Shown here: piece after piece, positions 17,022-27,673 of the stretch | How positions within the stretch are numbered: the stretch's first letter is position 1 | How the letters are laid out: every line of letters begins with the position of its first letter | NCBI RefSeq assembly: GCF_033095785.1 | Contig: NZ_CP137134.1 | Span: 434,001 to 498,000, forward strand | Direction: 5' to 3' | DNA from: Nitrosospira sp. Is2 | Lineage (GTDB): Bacteria > Pseudomonadota > Gammaproteobacteria > Burkholderiales > Nitrosomonadaceae | DNA: 64,000 nucleotides | The notes under the pieces: generated by a model | Database searches by the model: none | What the model saw: the letters and a program-made list of their open reading frames with translations, nothing else | Told to the model about the DNA's origin: nothing | Program-made: the position numbers and the translations under genes

Positions 17022-17261
17022 CCAGCCTTAGTAACGTATCCGCGACCTTATGGCAAGACCCTACGCGAATCACGCGGATATCGATTGCCTCATGACTTGA
17101 ATAGGGTCATGCCCGGCCACTTGCGCAGGCATTGTTAAGGTTGCTGCCGGACAGTTGAACCGGAGGGGTCGCGGCCCATGGATGAGAATGAAGGTGTTTT
17201 CACGCCATAAAATACTGCTGTGGATGTTACAGCTCTCTCAAATTAGGAGAAAATACGAACA
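17022..17261. other. Intergenic region between divergent ABC exporter and phospholipase unit
   Basis: I see no gene, repeat or strong hairpin here. It must hold the promoters for both flanking units. A TTAGGAG (17245-17251) about 10-12 bases before ATG 17262 could serve the leader ORF that follows. Confidence 0.4.
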
Positions 17262-17360
17262 ATGACCGCTTCAATTTTATATCGCCGCGATGTCGCGGCC
17301 CGTATTCTCCAGGAGGAGACCATGCTCATGACGGATCAATCCATCGCGGCGGAACATTAA
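17262..17360 (+). CDS. Possible 32-codon leader ORF coupled to the phospholipase gene
   Basis: ATG 17262 opens a 32-codon frame. An internal ATG at 17322, preceded by a strong AGGAGGAG, would give only 12 residues (MLMTDQSIAAEH). The stop TAA shares one base with the ATG of the next gene (TAATG at 17358-17362). That arrangement is typical of translational coupling: ribosomes loaded at the strong site would hand over to a downstream gene that has no ribosome-binding site of its own. The peptide itself resembles nothing known. Confidence 0.4.
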   Translation: MTASILYRRDVAARILQEETMLMTDQSIAAEH

Positions 17361-18298
17361 TGCCGGGCGCCTATGCACACCTCACCCTGGTCAACCTGAT
17401 CCGGGAACCGGTCCGTCTTGAAAGCCATGGCTTCCAGCCCGAGGCCATTGTTCCGGTACTCGACTACTTCCGCTTTTGCGAACTCGGCGCGATCAGTCCG
17501 GACTATCCTTATCTGGATATTGCCCATCCCGATGCGTGTGAGTGGGCTGATCGGATGCACTACCAGAAAACCGGGGATATGGTCAAAGCGGGCATTGACC
17601 ATATCAGGAAGCTCGACGGCCCCTCGCAGCAAAAGACGTTTGCCTGGCTGCTGGGCTATACCAGCCATGTCGTGACCGATGTAACCATCCATCCCGTGGT
17701 CGAACTGAAGGTGGGTGAATACCAGAAGAACAAGGGAAGGCATCGAACCTGCGAAATGCACCAGGATGCCTATATCTTCCAGCGGCTGAATATCGGTGAA
17801 ATAGGCCTGGCCGAACACCTCGATTCCGGGATCTGGGGCTGCTGCGAGCCCCCTCGCAGCGGAAAACTCGACACGGCTGTTGCCAGCACCTGGCAGCGCA
17901 TGCTTGAGACCTGCTACCCCGCCGCCTGTCAAACCCATCCTCCGCTCATCAACGACTGGCACGGTTCCTTCAAGTTCATCGTCGATAAGGCCGAGGAAGG
18001 TAACGCGCTGCCCCCCTTTGCCCGCCATGTCGCGGCCAACATCGGCTTGACCTATCCGGCCATCATCGATCTCGACCCGCAGTATCTGGAGGCGCTGGAA
18101 ACCCCGCTCGGCGCGATGCATTATGACCAGATATTCGACCGGGCGATGGAAAACGTGCTGAATGCCTGGGCACACATTGCCGATGCAATCTTCAACAACA
18201 GCAATACCTACCAGACTGCGGCGGTTAACTGGAATCTCGATACCGGGCGCGACCAGACCGGGCGTTATGTCTACTGGCAGGAGAAAGGACAGGGGTGA
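17360..18298 (+). CDS. Zinc-dependent phospholipase C domain protein
   Basis: This 312-residue protein fits the zinc-dependent phospholipase C-like family (Pfam PF00882). The N-terminal PGAYAHLTLVNLI contains the early His. KTFAWLLGYTSHVVTDVTIHPVVEL supplies the His/Asp metal ligands. FCELGAISPDYPYLD has the usual aspartates. Many members are uncharacterised and have no proven substrate. There is no signal peptide, so it would be cytosolic unless exported otherwise. The start overlaps the stop of an upstream short ORF (TAATG). The lipoprotein gene that follows overlaps or abuts its stop, so the two form an operon. Confidence 0.8.
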   Translation: MPGAYAHLTLVNLIREPVRLESHGFQPEAIVPVLDYFRFCELGAISPDYPYLDIAHPDACEWADRMHYQKTGDMVKAGIDHIRKLDGPSQQKTFAWLLGYTSHVVTDVTIHPVVELKVGEYQKNKGRHRTCEMHQDAYIFQRLNIGEIGLAEHLDSGIWGCCEPPRSGKLDTAVASTWQRMLETCYPAACQTHPPLINDWHGSFKFIVDKAEEGNALPPFARHVAANIGLTYPAIIDLDPQYLEALETPLGAMHYDQIFDRAMENVLNAWAHIADAIFNNSNTYQTAAVNWNLDTGRDQTGRYVYWQEKGQG

Positions 18299-18735
18299 CC
18301 ACGATGATCCGGACACCTGTTAAGGTTACTGTCACGGTAGCGCTCGTGCTTGCCTTGGCGGCGGGTTGCGCGCCGGTTCCGCAGCGCCCCGACAGGGAGG
18401 AAATGTACATCAAGGCTTCCGCGCTGACGAAACTGTCTGCTGCGGTGGAATCGACGGTCCGCTACAAGAATCCGCCGCCGGAACTTAACGACCGAGAACT
18501 GCTGACGCTCGCCACGCGGCATGATCCGGCACTGCTGGATAATTTCAAAGACTACACGGTCCGGGTGCTGCGGCAGGCGCGCCATTCCGTAGTGCTGGTA
18601 TGCGATACATCAGGTACCCGTGCCTTGCTGGAGGATGCAGGATGCTCCGGCCCGATGGATCGCCACTCCTGGATGGAAAAACCGGAACCGTGCGAATTTA
18701 CGATTAATACAAAAGAGGTGTGCGGGAGAGATTAA
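18295..18735 (+). CDS. Small lipoprotein, unknown function
   Basis: This protein has about 146 residues from GTG 18295, or 143 from ATG 18304. It has a classic lipoprotein signal ending in LALAAGC, so Cys would be lipidated and the protein anchored in the inner or outer membrane. The mature part has four more cysteines (VCDTSG, DAGCSG, EPCEF, EVCGRD) that may form two disulfides. No family recognised. The GTG overlaps the stop of the phospholipase gene (GTGA), showing an operon. It converges on nadB with a 22-bp gap. Confidence 0.7.
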   Translation: MTTMIRTPVKVTVTVALVLALAAGCAPVPQRPDREEMYIKASALTKLSAAVESTVRYKNPPPELNDRELLTLATRHDPALLDNFKDYTVRVLRQARHSVVLVCDTSGTRALLEDAGCSGPMDRHSWMEKPEPCEFTINTKEVCGRD

Positions 18736-18757
18736 CGCGGTTCGGGTTACCACTACC

Positions 18758-20362
18758 TCAACCCTGCCGTTTCAGTACCGTATCCCTTGCCTGCGGCAGC
18801 AGTTCGGGATAATCCCGGCTGTAGTGCAGGCCACGGCTTTCATGGCGCAGCATGGCACTTAGCACGATCAGGTCGGCGGTATCGACGAGATTCCGCAATT
18901 CCAGCAGGTCGCTGGTCACATGGAAGGTAGCGTAATACTCGTTGATTTCCTCCCGCAGCAACTCGATGCGGCGCCGCGCGCGCTCCAGTCGCTTCGTGGT
19001 CCGGACGATCCCCACATAGCTCCACATGAAGCGCCGCAGTTCATCCCAGTTATGCGAGATAACGACTTCTTCATCGGCGTTGGTGACGCGGCTCTCGTCC
19101 CAGTCCGGCAGGTCCACGGCAGACTCGGGCGCCTCCACCGTAATATCCTTCGCGGCGGCCTGCCCGAATACCAGGCATTCCAGCAATGAGTTGCTTGCCA
19201 GCCGGTTGGCGCCATGCAGACCCGTATGGGCGGTCTCGCCGATGGCATATAAATTGTCCAGGTCGGTCTTGCCGTTAAGGTCTGTCACGATGCCGCCACA
19301 GGTATAGTGGGCCGCGGGCACGACTGGAATGGGTTGCCTGGTAATATCGATGCCGAATTCCAGGCAGCGCTTATAAATGTTGGGGAAGTGTTCCTTCAGG
19401 AAATCCTCGGGTTTGTGCGAGATATCCAGATAAACGCAATCGAGCCCACGCTTCTTCATCTCGAAGTCGATTGCGCGGGCGACGATATCGCGCGGCGCAA
19501 GCTCCGCGCGGGCGTCGTGCCAGGGCATGAAACGCGACCCATCAGGGAGCTTCAGCAGACCGCCTTCCCCGCGCACTGCCTCGCTGATGAGAAACGATTT
19601 GGCATGCGGATGGTAAAGGCAGGTGGGATGGAACTGGATGAATTCCATGTTCGCAATCCGACAACCCGCACGCCAACCCATCGCAATGCCGTCGCCGGTG
19701 GCCGTATCCGGATTGGTGGTGTAGAGATACACCTTACCCGCCCCGCCGGTCGCCAGCACGGTATTCCCCGCCCCGATGGTTTGCACCTGGCCAGTTGCGC
19801 TGTTCAGCACATAGGCGCCATAGCAGCGGTTGCTCTTTCCATCGCCGGCCGCCGGCAGATGGCTCAACTTCGCGCTGGTAATGAGATCGATCGCGACATG
19901 ATGCTCAAGCACGGTGATATTGGGATGGTTGCGGGCCTGGTCGATCAGGGTGAGCTGAACCGCCTGCCCGGTCGCGTCCGCCGCGTGAATGACACGCCGC
20001 ACGCTGTGGCCGCCCTCCTGTGTCAAATGATATCCGGTCCCGTTGTCATGATCGCGGGTAAATGGCACTCCCTGGCTGATCAGCCACTGGATGGCCTGCG
20101 GACCGTTTTCGACCACGTAGCGGGTAACTGCCTCGTTACACAGGCCAGCCCCTGCCACAAGCGTATCCCTGATGTGAGATTCGGATGAATCTTCTTGCGA
20201 CAGCGTTGCGGCAATGCCCCCCTGCGCCCAGCCGCTGGCGCCATCGAGCAAGGCTTTTTTTGTGATCAGCCCAACCTTCCTGCCGGATGCCAGATTGAGG
20301 GCGAGGGTAAGACCGGCGAGACCGCTGCCGATAATCAGAGTATCGAAATGAAGTCGTGGCAC
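18758..20362 (-). CDS. nadB: L-aspartate oxidase
   Basis: This 534-residue FAD enzyme oxidises L-aspartate to iminoaspartate, the first step of NAD synthesis with NadA. It shows the dinucleotide motif IIGSGLAGLTLALNLA, the flavoprotein segment GASGWAQGGIAATL, GGHSVRRVIHAADATG and, near the C-terminal part of the FAD domain, YTCGGIVTDLNGKTDLDNLYAIGE with SNSLLECLVFG. Length is normal (E. coli 540). The neighbourhood nadB next to the rpoE operon is conserved in many proteobacteria. The gene is transcribed away from that operon. Confidence 0.96.
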   Translation of the reverse strand: MPRLHFDTLIIGSGLAGLTLALNLASGRKVGLITKKALLDGASGWAQGGIAATLSQEDSSESHIRDTLVAGAGLCNEAVTRYVVENGPQAIQWLISQGVPFTRDHDNGTGYHLTQEGGHSVRRVIHAADATGQAVQLTLIDQARNHPNITVLEHHVAIDLITSAKLSHLPAAGDGKSNRCYGAYVLNSATGQVQTIGAGNTVLATGGAGKVYLYTTNPDTATGDGIAMGWRAGCRIANMEFIQFHPTCLYHPHAKSFLISEAVRGEGGLLKLPDGSRFMPWHDARAELAPRDIVARAIDFEMKKRGLDCVYLDISHKPEDFLKEHFPNIYKRCLEFGIDITRQPIPVVPAAHYTCGGIVTDLNGKTDLDNLYAIGETAHTGLHGANRLASNSLLECLVFGQAAAKDITVEAPESAVDLPDWDESRVTNADEEVVISHNWDELRRFMWSYVGIVRTTKRLERARRRIELLREEINEYYATFHVTSDLLELRNLVDTADLIVLSAMLRHESRGLHYSRDYPELLPQARDTVLKRQG

Positions 20363-20721
20363 TTGAGGTTATTGTTTTGTTTCAGGAGCGGAATGATACC
20401 AGACCTCGCGCTGCCCTTTATATAAGGCGATGGGATCCCCGCCGATAAGTTTCCCCTAGACGGGATCGCAGTTCGCAGATGAGAGACGCCTGCCGCAGCG
20501 AGAAAGCTGATGCACACGCCCTGCCGGCACCCAGTGAGGATAAAGGTTTGCGGATTACGTCGCGGTTCCGTCGGGTAGCGAACAGAATGCACCCAGTCAT
20601 GCGCGCACATTATTGCGTCACCGCCATGTATTCACCCGGCCAAAAGACCCGAAGTCTGCCTGGAGGCTGCGGAAACCTCCTAATTCAGCGGAATCCATTT
20701 AACTGCCCCCAAGGAGCTGTC
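20363..20721. other. Intergenic region between nadB and the copper storage gene
   Basis: The forward frame from 20479 is open into the csp gene, but its 81 extra residues look non-coding. No hairpin with a T-run was seen. The region carries the divergent promoters of nadB and csp. Confidence 0.4.
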
Positions 20722-21075
20722 ATGGCACTTTCTATGAATACCAGCCAGAACATTGACTCATGCATTGACGTTTGTAATAGCTGTCACCAGATCTGTTTAC
20801 AGACGGCGATGACTTATTGCCTCGAATCGGGAGGCGAGCACGTCGAGCCCGAGCATTTACGTCTGATGATGAACTGTGCTGAAATATGCCAGACCGCATC
20901 AAATTTCATGTTGAGCGGTTCCAGGTTCAGCGAGCAGATTTGCCGAGTTTGTACCGAAATATGCGATGCCTGCGCGGAAAGCTGCGAGAAGATCGGAGAC
21001 ATGGAAGAATGCGCGAGTGCATGCCGTGACTGCGCCGAGAGCTGCCGCAACATGGGGGGCGATGCGACTAGCTGA
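20722..21075 (+). CDS. Csp-type four-helix copper storage protein (cytosolic, Csp3-like)
   Basis: This 117-residue protein contains 16 cysteines, nearly all spaced CxxxC or CxxC along helices (CIDVCNSCHQIC, CRVCTEICDACAESC, CASACRDCAESC). This is the pattern of the DUF326 family, whose members Csp1 and Csp3 line the inside of a four-helix bundle with cysteines and bind many Cu(I) ions. No signal peptide is present, so it is of the cytosolic Csp3 kind. The start is set by AAGGAG six bases before ATG 20722. It would buffer copper, which suits an organism rich in copper enzymes such as an ammonia oxidiser. Confidence 0.9.
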   Translation: MALSMNTSQNIDSCIDVCNSCHQICLQTAMTYCLESGGEHVEPEHLRLMMNCAEICQTASNFMLSGSRFSEQICRVCTEICDACAESCEKIGDMEECASACRDCAESCRNMGGDATS

Positions 21076-21522
21076 TCCCTATAAGCCGCGGAGAAAGCCG
21101 ATCGGGACGATTTTTCCCGTTCACAAAATCAGTACAGGAAGCCTTCTTCAATACCCCTAGCGGCGCCATGACCGGGCACACGGATCAGCTGTAATTGCTG
21201 AAGCTTTCCGTGCACGGCGATAGGGGGCTGGACGAACTGCGGGCGCCGTGTTCGCCCGCGCCGGTTTTACAATTTCGCCGGGTTGCGAGAGGCCTTGAGT
21301 TCACTTGCAAAACGTTAAAAAGATGCGACCGCTCTATCCGTGGAATAACCACGTTTTCAACTGAACTAATTTATACTATGCATTGTCTCTGTACACAGAT
21401 CACGGATATTAAGCCTGGAGCGCGTCATTCCCCGATGGACCCTTGAACGGGTATACTTGGCTGAGCTGCATGATATCGCAGCAATTGCAAGTTAAGAACC
21501 ATCAATTCGGGGATTAGGCGGC
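21076..21522. other. Intergenic region upstream of rpoE
   Basis: This is 447 bp without a credible gene. It holds a sigma-E-like promoter candidate at 21363-21390, about 135 bases before rpoE. Nothing else stands out. Confidence 0.5.
21363..21390 (+). promoter_or_regulatory. Candidate sigma-E (AlgU) autoregulated promoter of rpoE
   Basis: GAACTA (21363-21368), 17 bases, then TCTCT (21386-21390) resembles the sigma-E consensus GAACTT - 16/17 - TCTGA. Autoregulation is normal for this operon. The -10 fits in only 3 of 5 positions. Confidence 0.4.
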
Positions 21523-22125
21523 ATGGGTGACCGGGAAATTGATCAACAACTGGTGGAGCGCGCGCAGCACGGCGATAAACAGGCGTTCGATCTTTTGGTG
21601 GTCAAATACCAGCGCAAGCTTGCACGATTGCTTTCGCAATTTATCCGGGATTCGACGGAAGTCGAAGACGTTACCCAGGAGGCTTTTATCAAGGCGTACC
21701 GGGCTCTGCCGTCATTCCGTGGAGACAGCGCCTTTTATACCTGGTTGTACAGGATTGGCATTAATACGGCGAAGAATTTTCTTGTGGCTCAAGGTCGGCG
21801 CGCGCCCACTACCACGGCTGGATTCGATAACGAAGATGCCGAAGGATTTGAGGAAGCGAGCCAGTTGCGAGAGATGAACACGCCGGAGAGTGAACTGACA
21901 AGCAAGCAGATCGCTCAAACAGTGAACCAGACGCTGGAAGAATTGCCTGAAGAGTTGCGGACGGCAATTACGCTAAGAGAAATAGAAGGACTGAGTTACG
22001 AGGAAATTGCGGAAATCATGAATTGCCCCATTGGTACGGTCCGGTCGCGCATATTTCGCGCTCGGGAAGCGATAGCGGAAAAACTACGGCCCTTGCTGGG
22101 GACCGGCAAAGACAAGAGGTGGTAG
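21523..22125 (+). CDS. rpoE: Extracytoplasmic-function sigma factor sigma-E (RpoE/AlgU)
   Basis: This 200-residue ECF sigma factor has region 2 (FDLLVVKYQRKLARLLSQFI ... EVEDVTQEAFIKAYRALPSFRG) and region 4 (LPEELRTAITLREIEGLSYEEIAEIMNCPIGTVRSRIFRAREAI). It directs RNA polymerase to envelope-stress promoters when released from RseA. The operon rpoE-rseA-rseB-mucD follows with 1-bp gap and overlaps, as in gamma- and betaproteobacteria. Confidence 0.96.
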   Translation: MGDREIDQQLVERAQHGDKQAFDLLVVKYQRKLARLLSQFIRDSTEVEDVTQEAFIKAYRALPSFRGDSAFYTWLYRIGINTAKNFLVAQGRRAPTTTAGFDNEDAEGFEEASQLREMNTPESELTSKQIAQTVNQTLEELPEELRTAITLREIEGLSYEEIAEIMNCPIGTVRSRIFRAREAIAEKLRPLLGTGKDKRW

Positions 22126-22126
22126 C

Positions 22127-22678
22127 ATGCAGGAAAAAATATCGGCGTTAATGGATGGTGAGCTAAGTGAGGAAGACGCGGCAAGCGTAATCCGGGAATT
22201 CGAGGCTACAGACGGTCTGCGGGACCAGTGGGCGATGTATCATCTGATCAGTGATGTTCTGGAGCATTCCGAGGCAAGACAAACTGACGTTTCGCGGCGT
22301 GTGAGCGCAAGATTGGCTGCGGAACCCCTGATCCCTGCGACGCCGAACGTGACGGTGCTTCGTCCGAAGGCAAAGCGCAAGCCTGTCGCTTATGCGGCTG
22401 CTGCCTCGATCGCCGCGGTTTTTGCCGCCGGCTGGATGAGTTTGCAAACGACGCAAGCACCCAATCCATTGCAGCAAAATCTTGCTGACGCCCGGCCCAC
22501 TCCCGTCAACGCGATACCTGTCATACCAGCTGCGGCAACTCCGGTTACCGCATCCGCTCCAGTTCAAATGAATGATTACCTCCTGGCGCACAGAGAGTTT
22601 TCGCCTAGCACCGCAATGCATGGCGCAGCGCCTTATACGCGTACGGTAGCCCAGTCGCGCGAACCTTTCGGCAGATGA
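22127..22678 (+). CDS. rseA: Anti-sigma-E factor RseA
   Basis: This 183-residue protein has the RseA N-terminal domain that clamps sigma-E (KISALMDGELSEEDAASVIREF ... WAMYHLISDVL). One membrane helix follows (YAAAASIAAVFAAGWMSL, about residues 85-105), then a periplasmic tail rich in Ala/Pro that would contact RseB. Regulated proteolysis of RseA frees sigma-E. The start is 1 bp after rpoE, and the stop overlaps rseB by 4 bases (ATGA). Confidence 0.93.
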   Translation: MQEKISALMDGELSEEDAASVIREFEATDGLRDQWAMYHLISDVLEHSEARQTDVSRRVSARLAAEPLIPATPNVTVLRPKAKRKPVAYAAAASIAAVFAAGWMSLQTTQAPNPLQQNLADARPTPVNAIPVIPAAATPVTASAPVQMNDYLLAHREFSPSTAMHGAAPYTRTVAQSREPFGR

Positions 22679-23664
22679 CACGAGTTGCACTGGCTGCCCT
22701 GTTGCTGCTAAGCACCAGCGGTCAGCCTTTATTCGCGCAAAACCGGTCCAGTTCATCCCAAGAAGCATTAGGCTGGCTGCAAAAAGTCGCTGCAGCGCCT
22801 CGCCAGCATAACTACGTCGGCACTTTTGTCTATTCGTCCGGCAGCGAGATTGAAACCTCTCGGATCGTCCATCTGGTAAACGAGGAAGGGGAGCAGGAAA
22901 GAAGCGAGGTTCTCGACGGCTCGCCACGTGAGATTGTCCGCAACAATGACGAGATGAGATGCTATTTGCCGGACACCAAAACCGTTGTCACCGAAAAGCG
23001 CTGGCTGCGAAAGGTTTTTCCGGCACTGCTTCCCCAGCCGTTGAGCAACCTCGATGACAACTACATTGTGAAAATGGGCGGAGTGGAACGCGTCAGCGAC
23101 TACCTCTGCCAGGTCATCGAGCTGGAACCCAGGGACGACAAGCGCTATGGGCAAAAGCTGTGGGTGGATACCGAAACCGGTTTGCTGCTGAAAGCCGCGG
23201 TGATGGACAAGGACCGGGTAGTGGAACAGTTCGTGTTCACGGACCTGAAAATCGGCGGCAAGATAGACAAGGAATTGTTGAAATCCAGATATGCGGGAAA
23301 GGCTGCCGGATGGCACAACACCAACCTGGTATCGTCGACGATCAAAAGCGGACAACTCGGCTGGCAAGTCACGGATCCGCCCCCGGGGTTCAAAAAGATC
23401 ATTGAAATGAAGCGCAATCTTTCTGAAAAATCGAGGCCTGTCGCGCATATTGCGCTTTCGGATGGCCTTGCCGCCGTGTCGGTATTCATCGAGCCTGTTT
23501 CGAAGCAATTCACGCCGCCGGCCGAGGGGCTTTACCACAGCCGCGGAGCGATCAATATCTATACCCGCACCATGGCAGACAACGTCATCACCACGGTAGG
23601 CGAGGTGCCCCCGGCTACAGTCATGCAGATTGGAAACTCTGTGGCCACCCACAAAACCGATTGA
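22675..23664 (+). CDS. rseB: Periplasmic sigma-E regulator RseB/MucB
   Basis: This 329-residue protein has a signal peptide (MTRVALAALLLLSTSGQPLFAQ) and the two-domain MucB/RseB fold, related to lipoprotein carriers LolA/LolB. Typical parts are NYVGTFVYSSGSEIETSRIVHLV, RSEVLDGSPREIVRNNDE, YGQKLWVDTETGLLLKAAVMD and SRGAINIYTRTM near the end. It binds the periplasmic tail of RseA and protects it from DegS-type cleavage, sensing LPS or lipoprotein stress. Its ATG overlaps the rseA stop. Confidence 0.93.
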   Translation: MTRVALAALLLLSTSGQPLFAQNRSSSSQEALGWLQKVAAAPRQHNYVGTFVYSSGSEIETSRIVHLVNEEGEQERSEVLDGSPREIVRNNDEMRCYLPDTKTVVTEKRWLRKVFPALLPQPLSNLDDNYIVKMGGVERVSDYLCQVIELEPRDDKRYGQKLWVDTETGLLLKAAVMDKDRVVEQFVFTDLKIGGKIDKELLKSRYAGKAAGWHNTNLVSSTIKSGQLGWQVTDPPPGFKKIIEMKRNLSEKSRPVAHIALSDGLAAVSVFIEPVSKQFTPPAEGLYHSRGAINIYTRTMADNVITTVGEVPPATVMQIGNSVATHKTD

Positions 23665-23823
23665 CGAGTCCTGCGAAGCCCATTGGCATAAACCCCTTGC
23701 CTGAGCCACCTTCCCCGCCCCCGTGCACGAACCGCTGGATATTTCGACCCTCGAGCATTACAACCCTCGGCACTTCAGTTCCATGCGAGGATTAGTCGGC
23801 CCCGTTTCAGATCAGTATCACCC

Positions 23824-23853
23824 TTGAACAGTGCAATACACCCTGCATATAGA
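23824..23853 (+). promoter_or_regulatory. Candidate sigma-70 promoter of mucD
   Basis: TTGAAC (23824-23829), 18 bases, TATAGA (23848-23853) lies about 100 bases before mucD, in the 286-bp gap after rseB. The gap suggests that mucD can be transcribed apart from rpoE-rseAB. Confidence 0.4.
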
Positions 23854-23950
23854 CTATAGTTGCGCTATAAAGCGCGGAGTGAGCGGGGATAGACATTTTT
23901 CTAGTCCCTAATACCCGGCTCGCAGTTTTATTTCCCATGAAAGGTAGAGA

Positions 23951-25357
23951 ATGATACTCAAATTTTTTCTTGTGGCGTTGTTCGGTTTATCTACTGCCGT
24001 TTCGGCGCAACCCGGAGATCTGCCCAATTTTACCGATCTGGTTGAAAGGGAGGGCTCCGCCGTGGTGAATATCAGCACGGTCCAGGCTCCCAGCATGGGC
24101 ACCCGGACTTTCCCCGGGATGCCGAATATTCCGGAGGATGATCCCTTCTTCGAGTTCTTCCGACGCTACGCTCCTCCCCATGGAATGCCCAAAGATTTCG
24201 AGTCGAAATCGCTGGGTTCGGGCTTCATTATCAGTTCGGACGGTTATATTCTGACCAATACCCATCTGGTGGATACGGCCGACGAAATAAATGTGAAACT
24301 GACGGACAAGCGCGAATTCCGCGCCAAACTGATCGGAGCCGACCGGAGAACGGATATCGCGCTCCTGAAGATTGATGCCACGGGTCTGCCCAAGGTCACC
24401 CAAGGCGATCCCGAAAAGCTCAAGGTTGGCGAGTGGGTCGTGGCTATCGGCGCGCCCTTTGGGTTCGAGAACAGCGTTACAGCGGGTATTGTCAGCGCCA
24501 AAGGTCGCTCTCTGGCGCAGGAAAACTTCGTGCCCTTCATCCAGACCGATGTGGCCATCAATCCCGGCAATTCGGGCGGTCCTTTATTCAATATGAAGGG
24601 GGAAGTAGTCGGCATCAATTCGCAGATTTATAGTCGCACCGGTGGATTCATGGGCTTGTCATTCGCCATACCCATCGACGTCGCCACCGAAATTTCCAAC
24701 CAGTTGATCGCGAGCGGCAAAGTAAGCCGCGGCAGAATTGGGGTCCTGATTCAGGAAGTAACCAAGGAACTGGCGGAATCCTTTGGCTTACCCAAGGCAA
24801 GCGGAGCACTGGTCGCGTCTGTGCAGAAAGGCGGTCCCGCAGAGAAAGCAGGGATTGAGCCGCGAGACGTCATTCTGAAATTTGACGGTAAAACGGTAAC
24901 CAGCTCAGGTGATTTGCCCCGTATCGTAGGCGCAACAAAGCCGGGGTCGAAGGTCCAGGTACAGGTATGGCGAAACGGCGCCACCAAAGACATCGCGGTC
25001 ACGGTGGACGAGCTTCCGCCTGATGAGAAAGCCGCCGGGCGCGGCGGCAAGCGCGGGAAAGCCCCGGATACCAACCGAATCGGGTTGAGCCTGAGCGAAC
25101 TCACTTCGGAACAGAAGAAACAGCTGGAGGTGGACAACGGCCTGCTGGTAGAGGATATGGGGCCGGGCATTGCCGCCCGCGCCGGCGTCCGCCCAGGCGA
25201 CGTGATTCTCAGCATCAACAACCAGGATGTAAAAACTGTCGAGGAATTTAACCAATTGCTTAACAAGGCTCCGAAAGGACGAAACATCGCGCTCCTGGTA
25301 CGGCGCGGCGATACCACCACCTTCATTACCATGAAAGTAAACGGTGACAACAAGTAA
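23951..25357 (+). CDS. mucD: Periplasmic serine protease DegP/MucD
   Basis: This 468-residue HtrA protease has a signal peptide (MILKFFLVALFGLSTAVSAQ), a trypsin-like domain with triad H105 (LTNTHLVD), D135 (RRTDIALLKI) and S208 (NPGNSGGPLF), then two PDZ domains (about 265-355 and 375-465). It degrades or refolds misfolded periplasmic proteins. Its position after rseB matches mucD of Pseudomonas. The 3' end overlaps the start of the glutaredoxin-like gene. The usual TNxHV is TNTHL here, a minor change. Confidence 0.95.
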   Translation: MILKFFLVALFGLSTAVSAQPGDLPNFTDLVEREGSAVVNISTVQAPSMGTRTFPGMPNIPEDDPFFEFFRRYAPPHGMPKDFESKSLGSGFIISSDGYILTNTHLVDTADEINVKLTDKREFRAKLIGADRRTDIALLKIDATGLPKVTQGDPEKLKVGEWVVAIGAPFGFENSVTAGIVSAKGRSLAQENFVPFIQTDVAINPGNSGGPLFNMKGEVVGINSQIYSRTGGFMGLSFAIPIDVATEISNQLIASGKVSRGRIGVLIQEVTKELAESFGLPKASGALVASVQKGGPAEKAGIEPRDVILKFDGKTVTSSGDLPRIVGATKPGSKVQVQVWRNGATKDIAVTVDELPPDEKAAGRGGKRGKAPDTNRIGLSLSELTSEQKKQLEVDNGLLVEDMGPGIAARAGVRPGDVILSINNQDVKTVEEFNQLLNKAPKGRNIALLVRRGDTTTFITMKVNGDNK

Positions 25358-25646
25358 GCCGGTAACAAACCCCGCTCCAGGCCCTGTTCCCGGCGACAGC
25401 CCCATCGAATTGATGGTTTATGCCCGGGAACACTGCCATCTTTGCGAGAACATGATTGCCGCGCTGCGGCAATTGCAGGCGCGGCTCCCGTTTCGCCTCG
25501 ATGTGACGGACGTGGACAGCGACGACGATCTTCGGCTGCATTATGGCGAACGAGTTCCAGTGCTGGTGGCGAAGGGCGGGGAGGAGATTTGTCACTATCA
25601 TCTCGATCGGAATGCGCTAGATGCTTATTTAGCCAAAATTCGCTAG
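25344..25646 (+). CDS. Glutaredoxin-like protein (DUF836)
   Basis: This 100-residue thioredoxin-fold protein has a CHLC redox pair in YAREHCHLCENM and the cis-proline segment ERVPVLV. It belongs to the small glutaredoxin-like DUF836 family, of unknown target. The start is GTG 25344, overlapping the last 14 bases of mucD, so translation is probably coupled. The gene lies between mucD and lepA, a position I recall for this family in other proteobacteria. Confidence 0.8.
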   Translation: MTTSKPVTNPAPGPVPGDSPIELMVYAREHCHLCENMIAALRQLQARLPFRLDVTDVDSDDDLRLHYGERVPVLVAKGGEEICHYHLDRNALDAYLAKIR

Positions 25647-25722
25647 AATGCGCACTTCTCGAATAAAGAAGGTTGCCGAATCTGTGCGGGGTCCTGCGGG
25701 ACTGCGCCCCAGAGATTCAAGA

Positions 25723-25745
25723 GGGCACGGCACGTGCCCTTTTTA
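25723..25745 (+). terminator. Rho-independent terminator between glutaredoxin-like gene and lepA
   Basis: Stem GGGCACG / CGTGCCC (25723-25729 and 25733-25739), loop GCA, then TTTTT. It ends the mucD unit. lepA starts 52 bases further on, so some read-through or a promoter inside this short gap must serve lepA. Confidence 0.8.
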
Positions 25746-25796
25746 ATTGTTCCCAGTCAGCCCCCATAGCCTTCCTCGATCATTCTCCAGTCCCCG

Positions 25797-27590
<1,794 letters not shown>

Positions 27591-27673
27591 CCATCAGCCC
27601 GCTGCACACCCTTGTAATGCCCCGGACTGGGTTTTGTTTAATGCTGGACGGCTTTCTACTCGAAAAATAAGGA

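Noticed and set aside
17357..18316. 319-codon reverse open frame
   Set aside because: Exact shadow of the zinc-dependent phospholipase gene, which has recognisable motifs.
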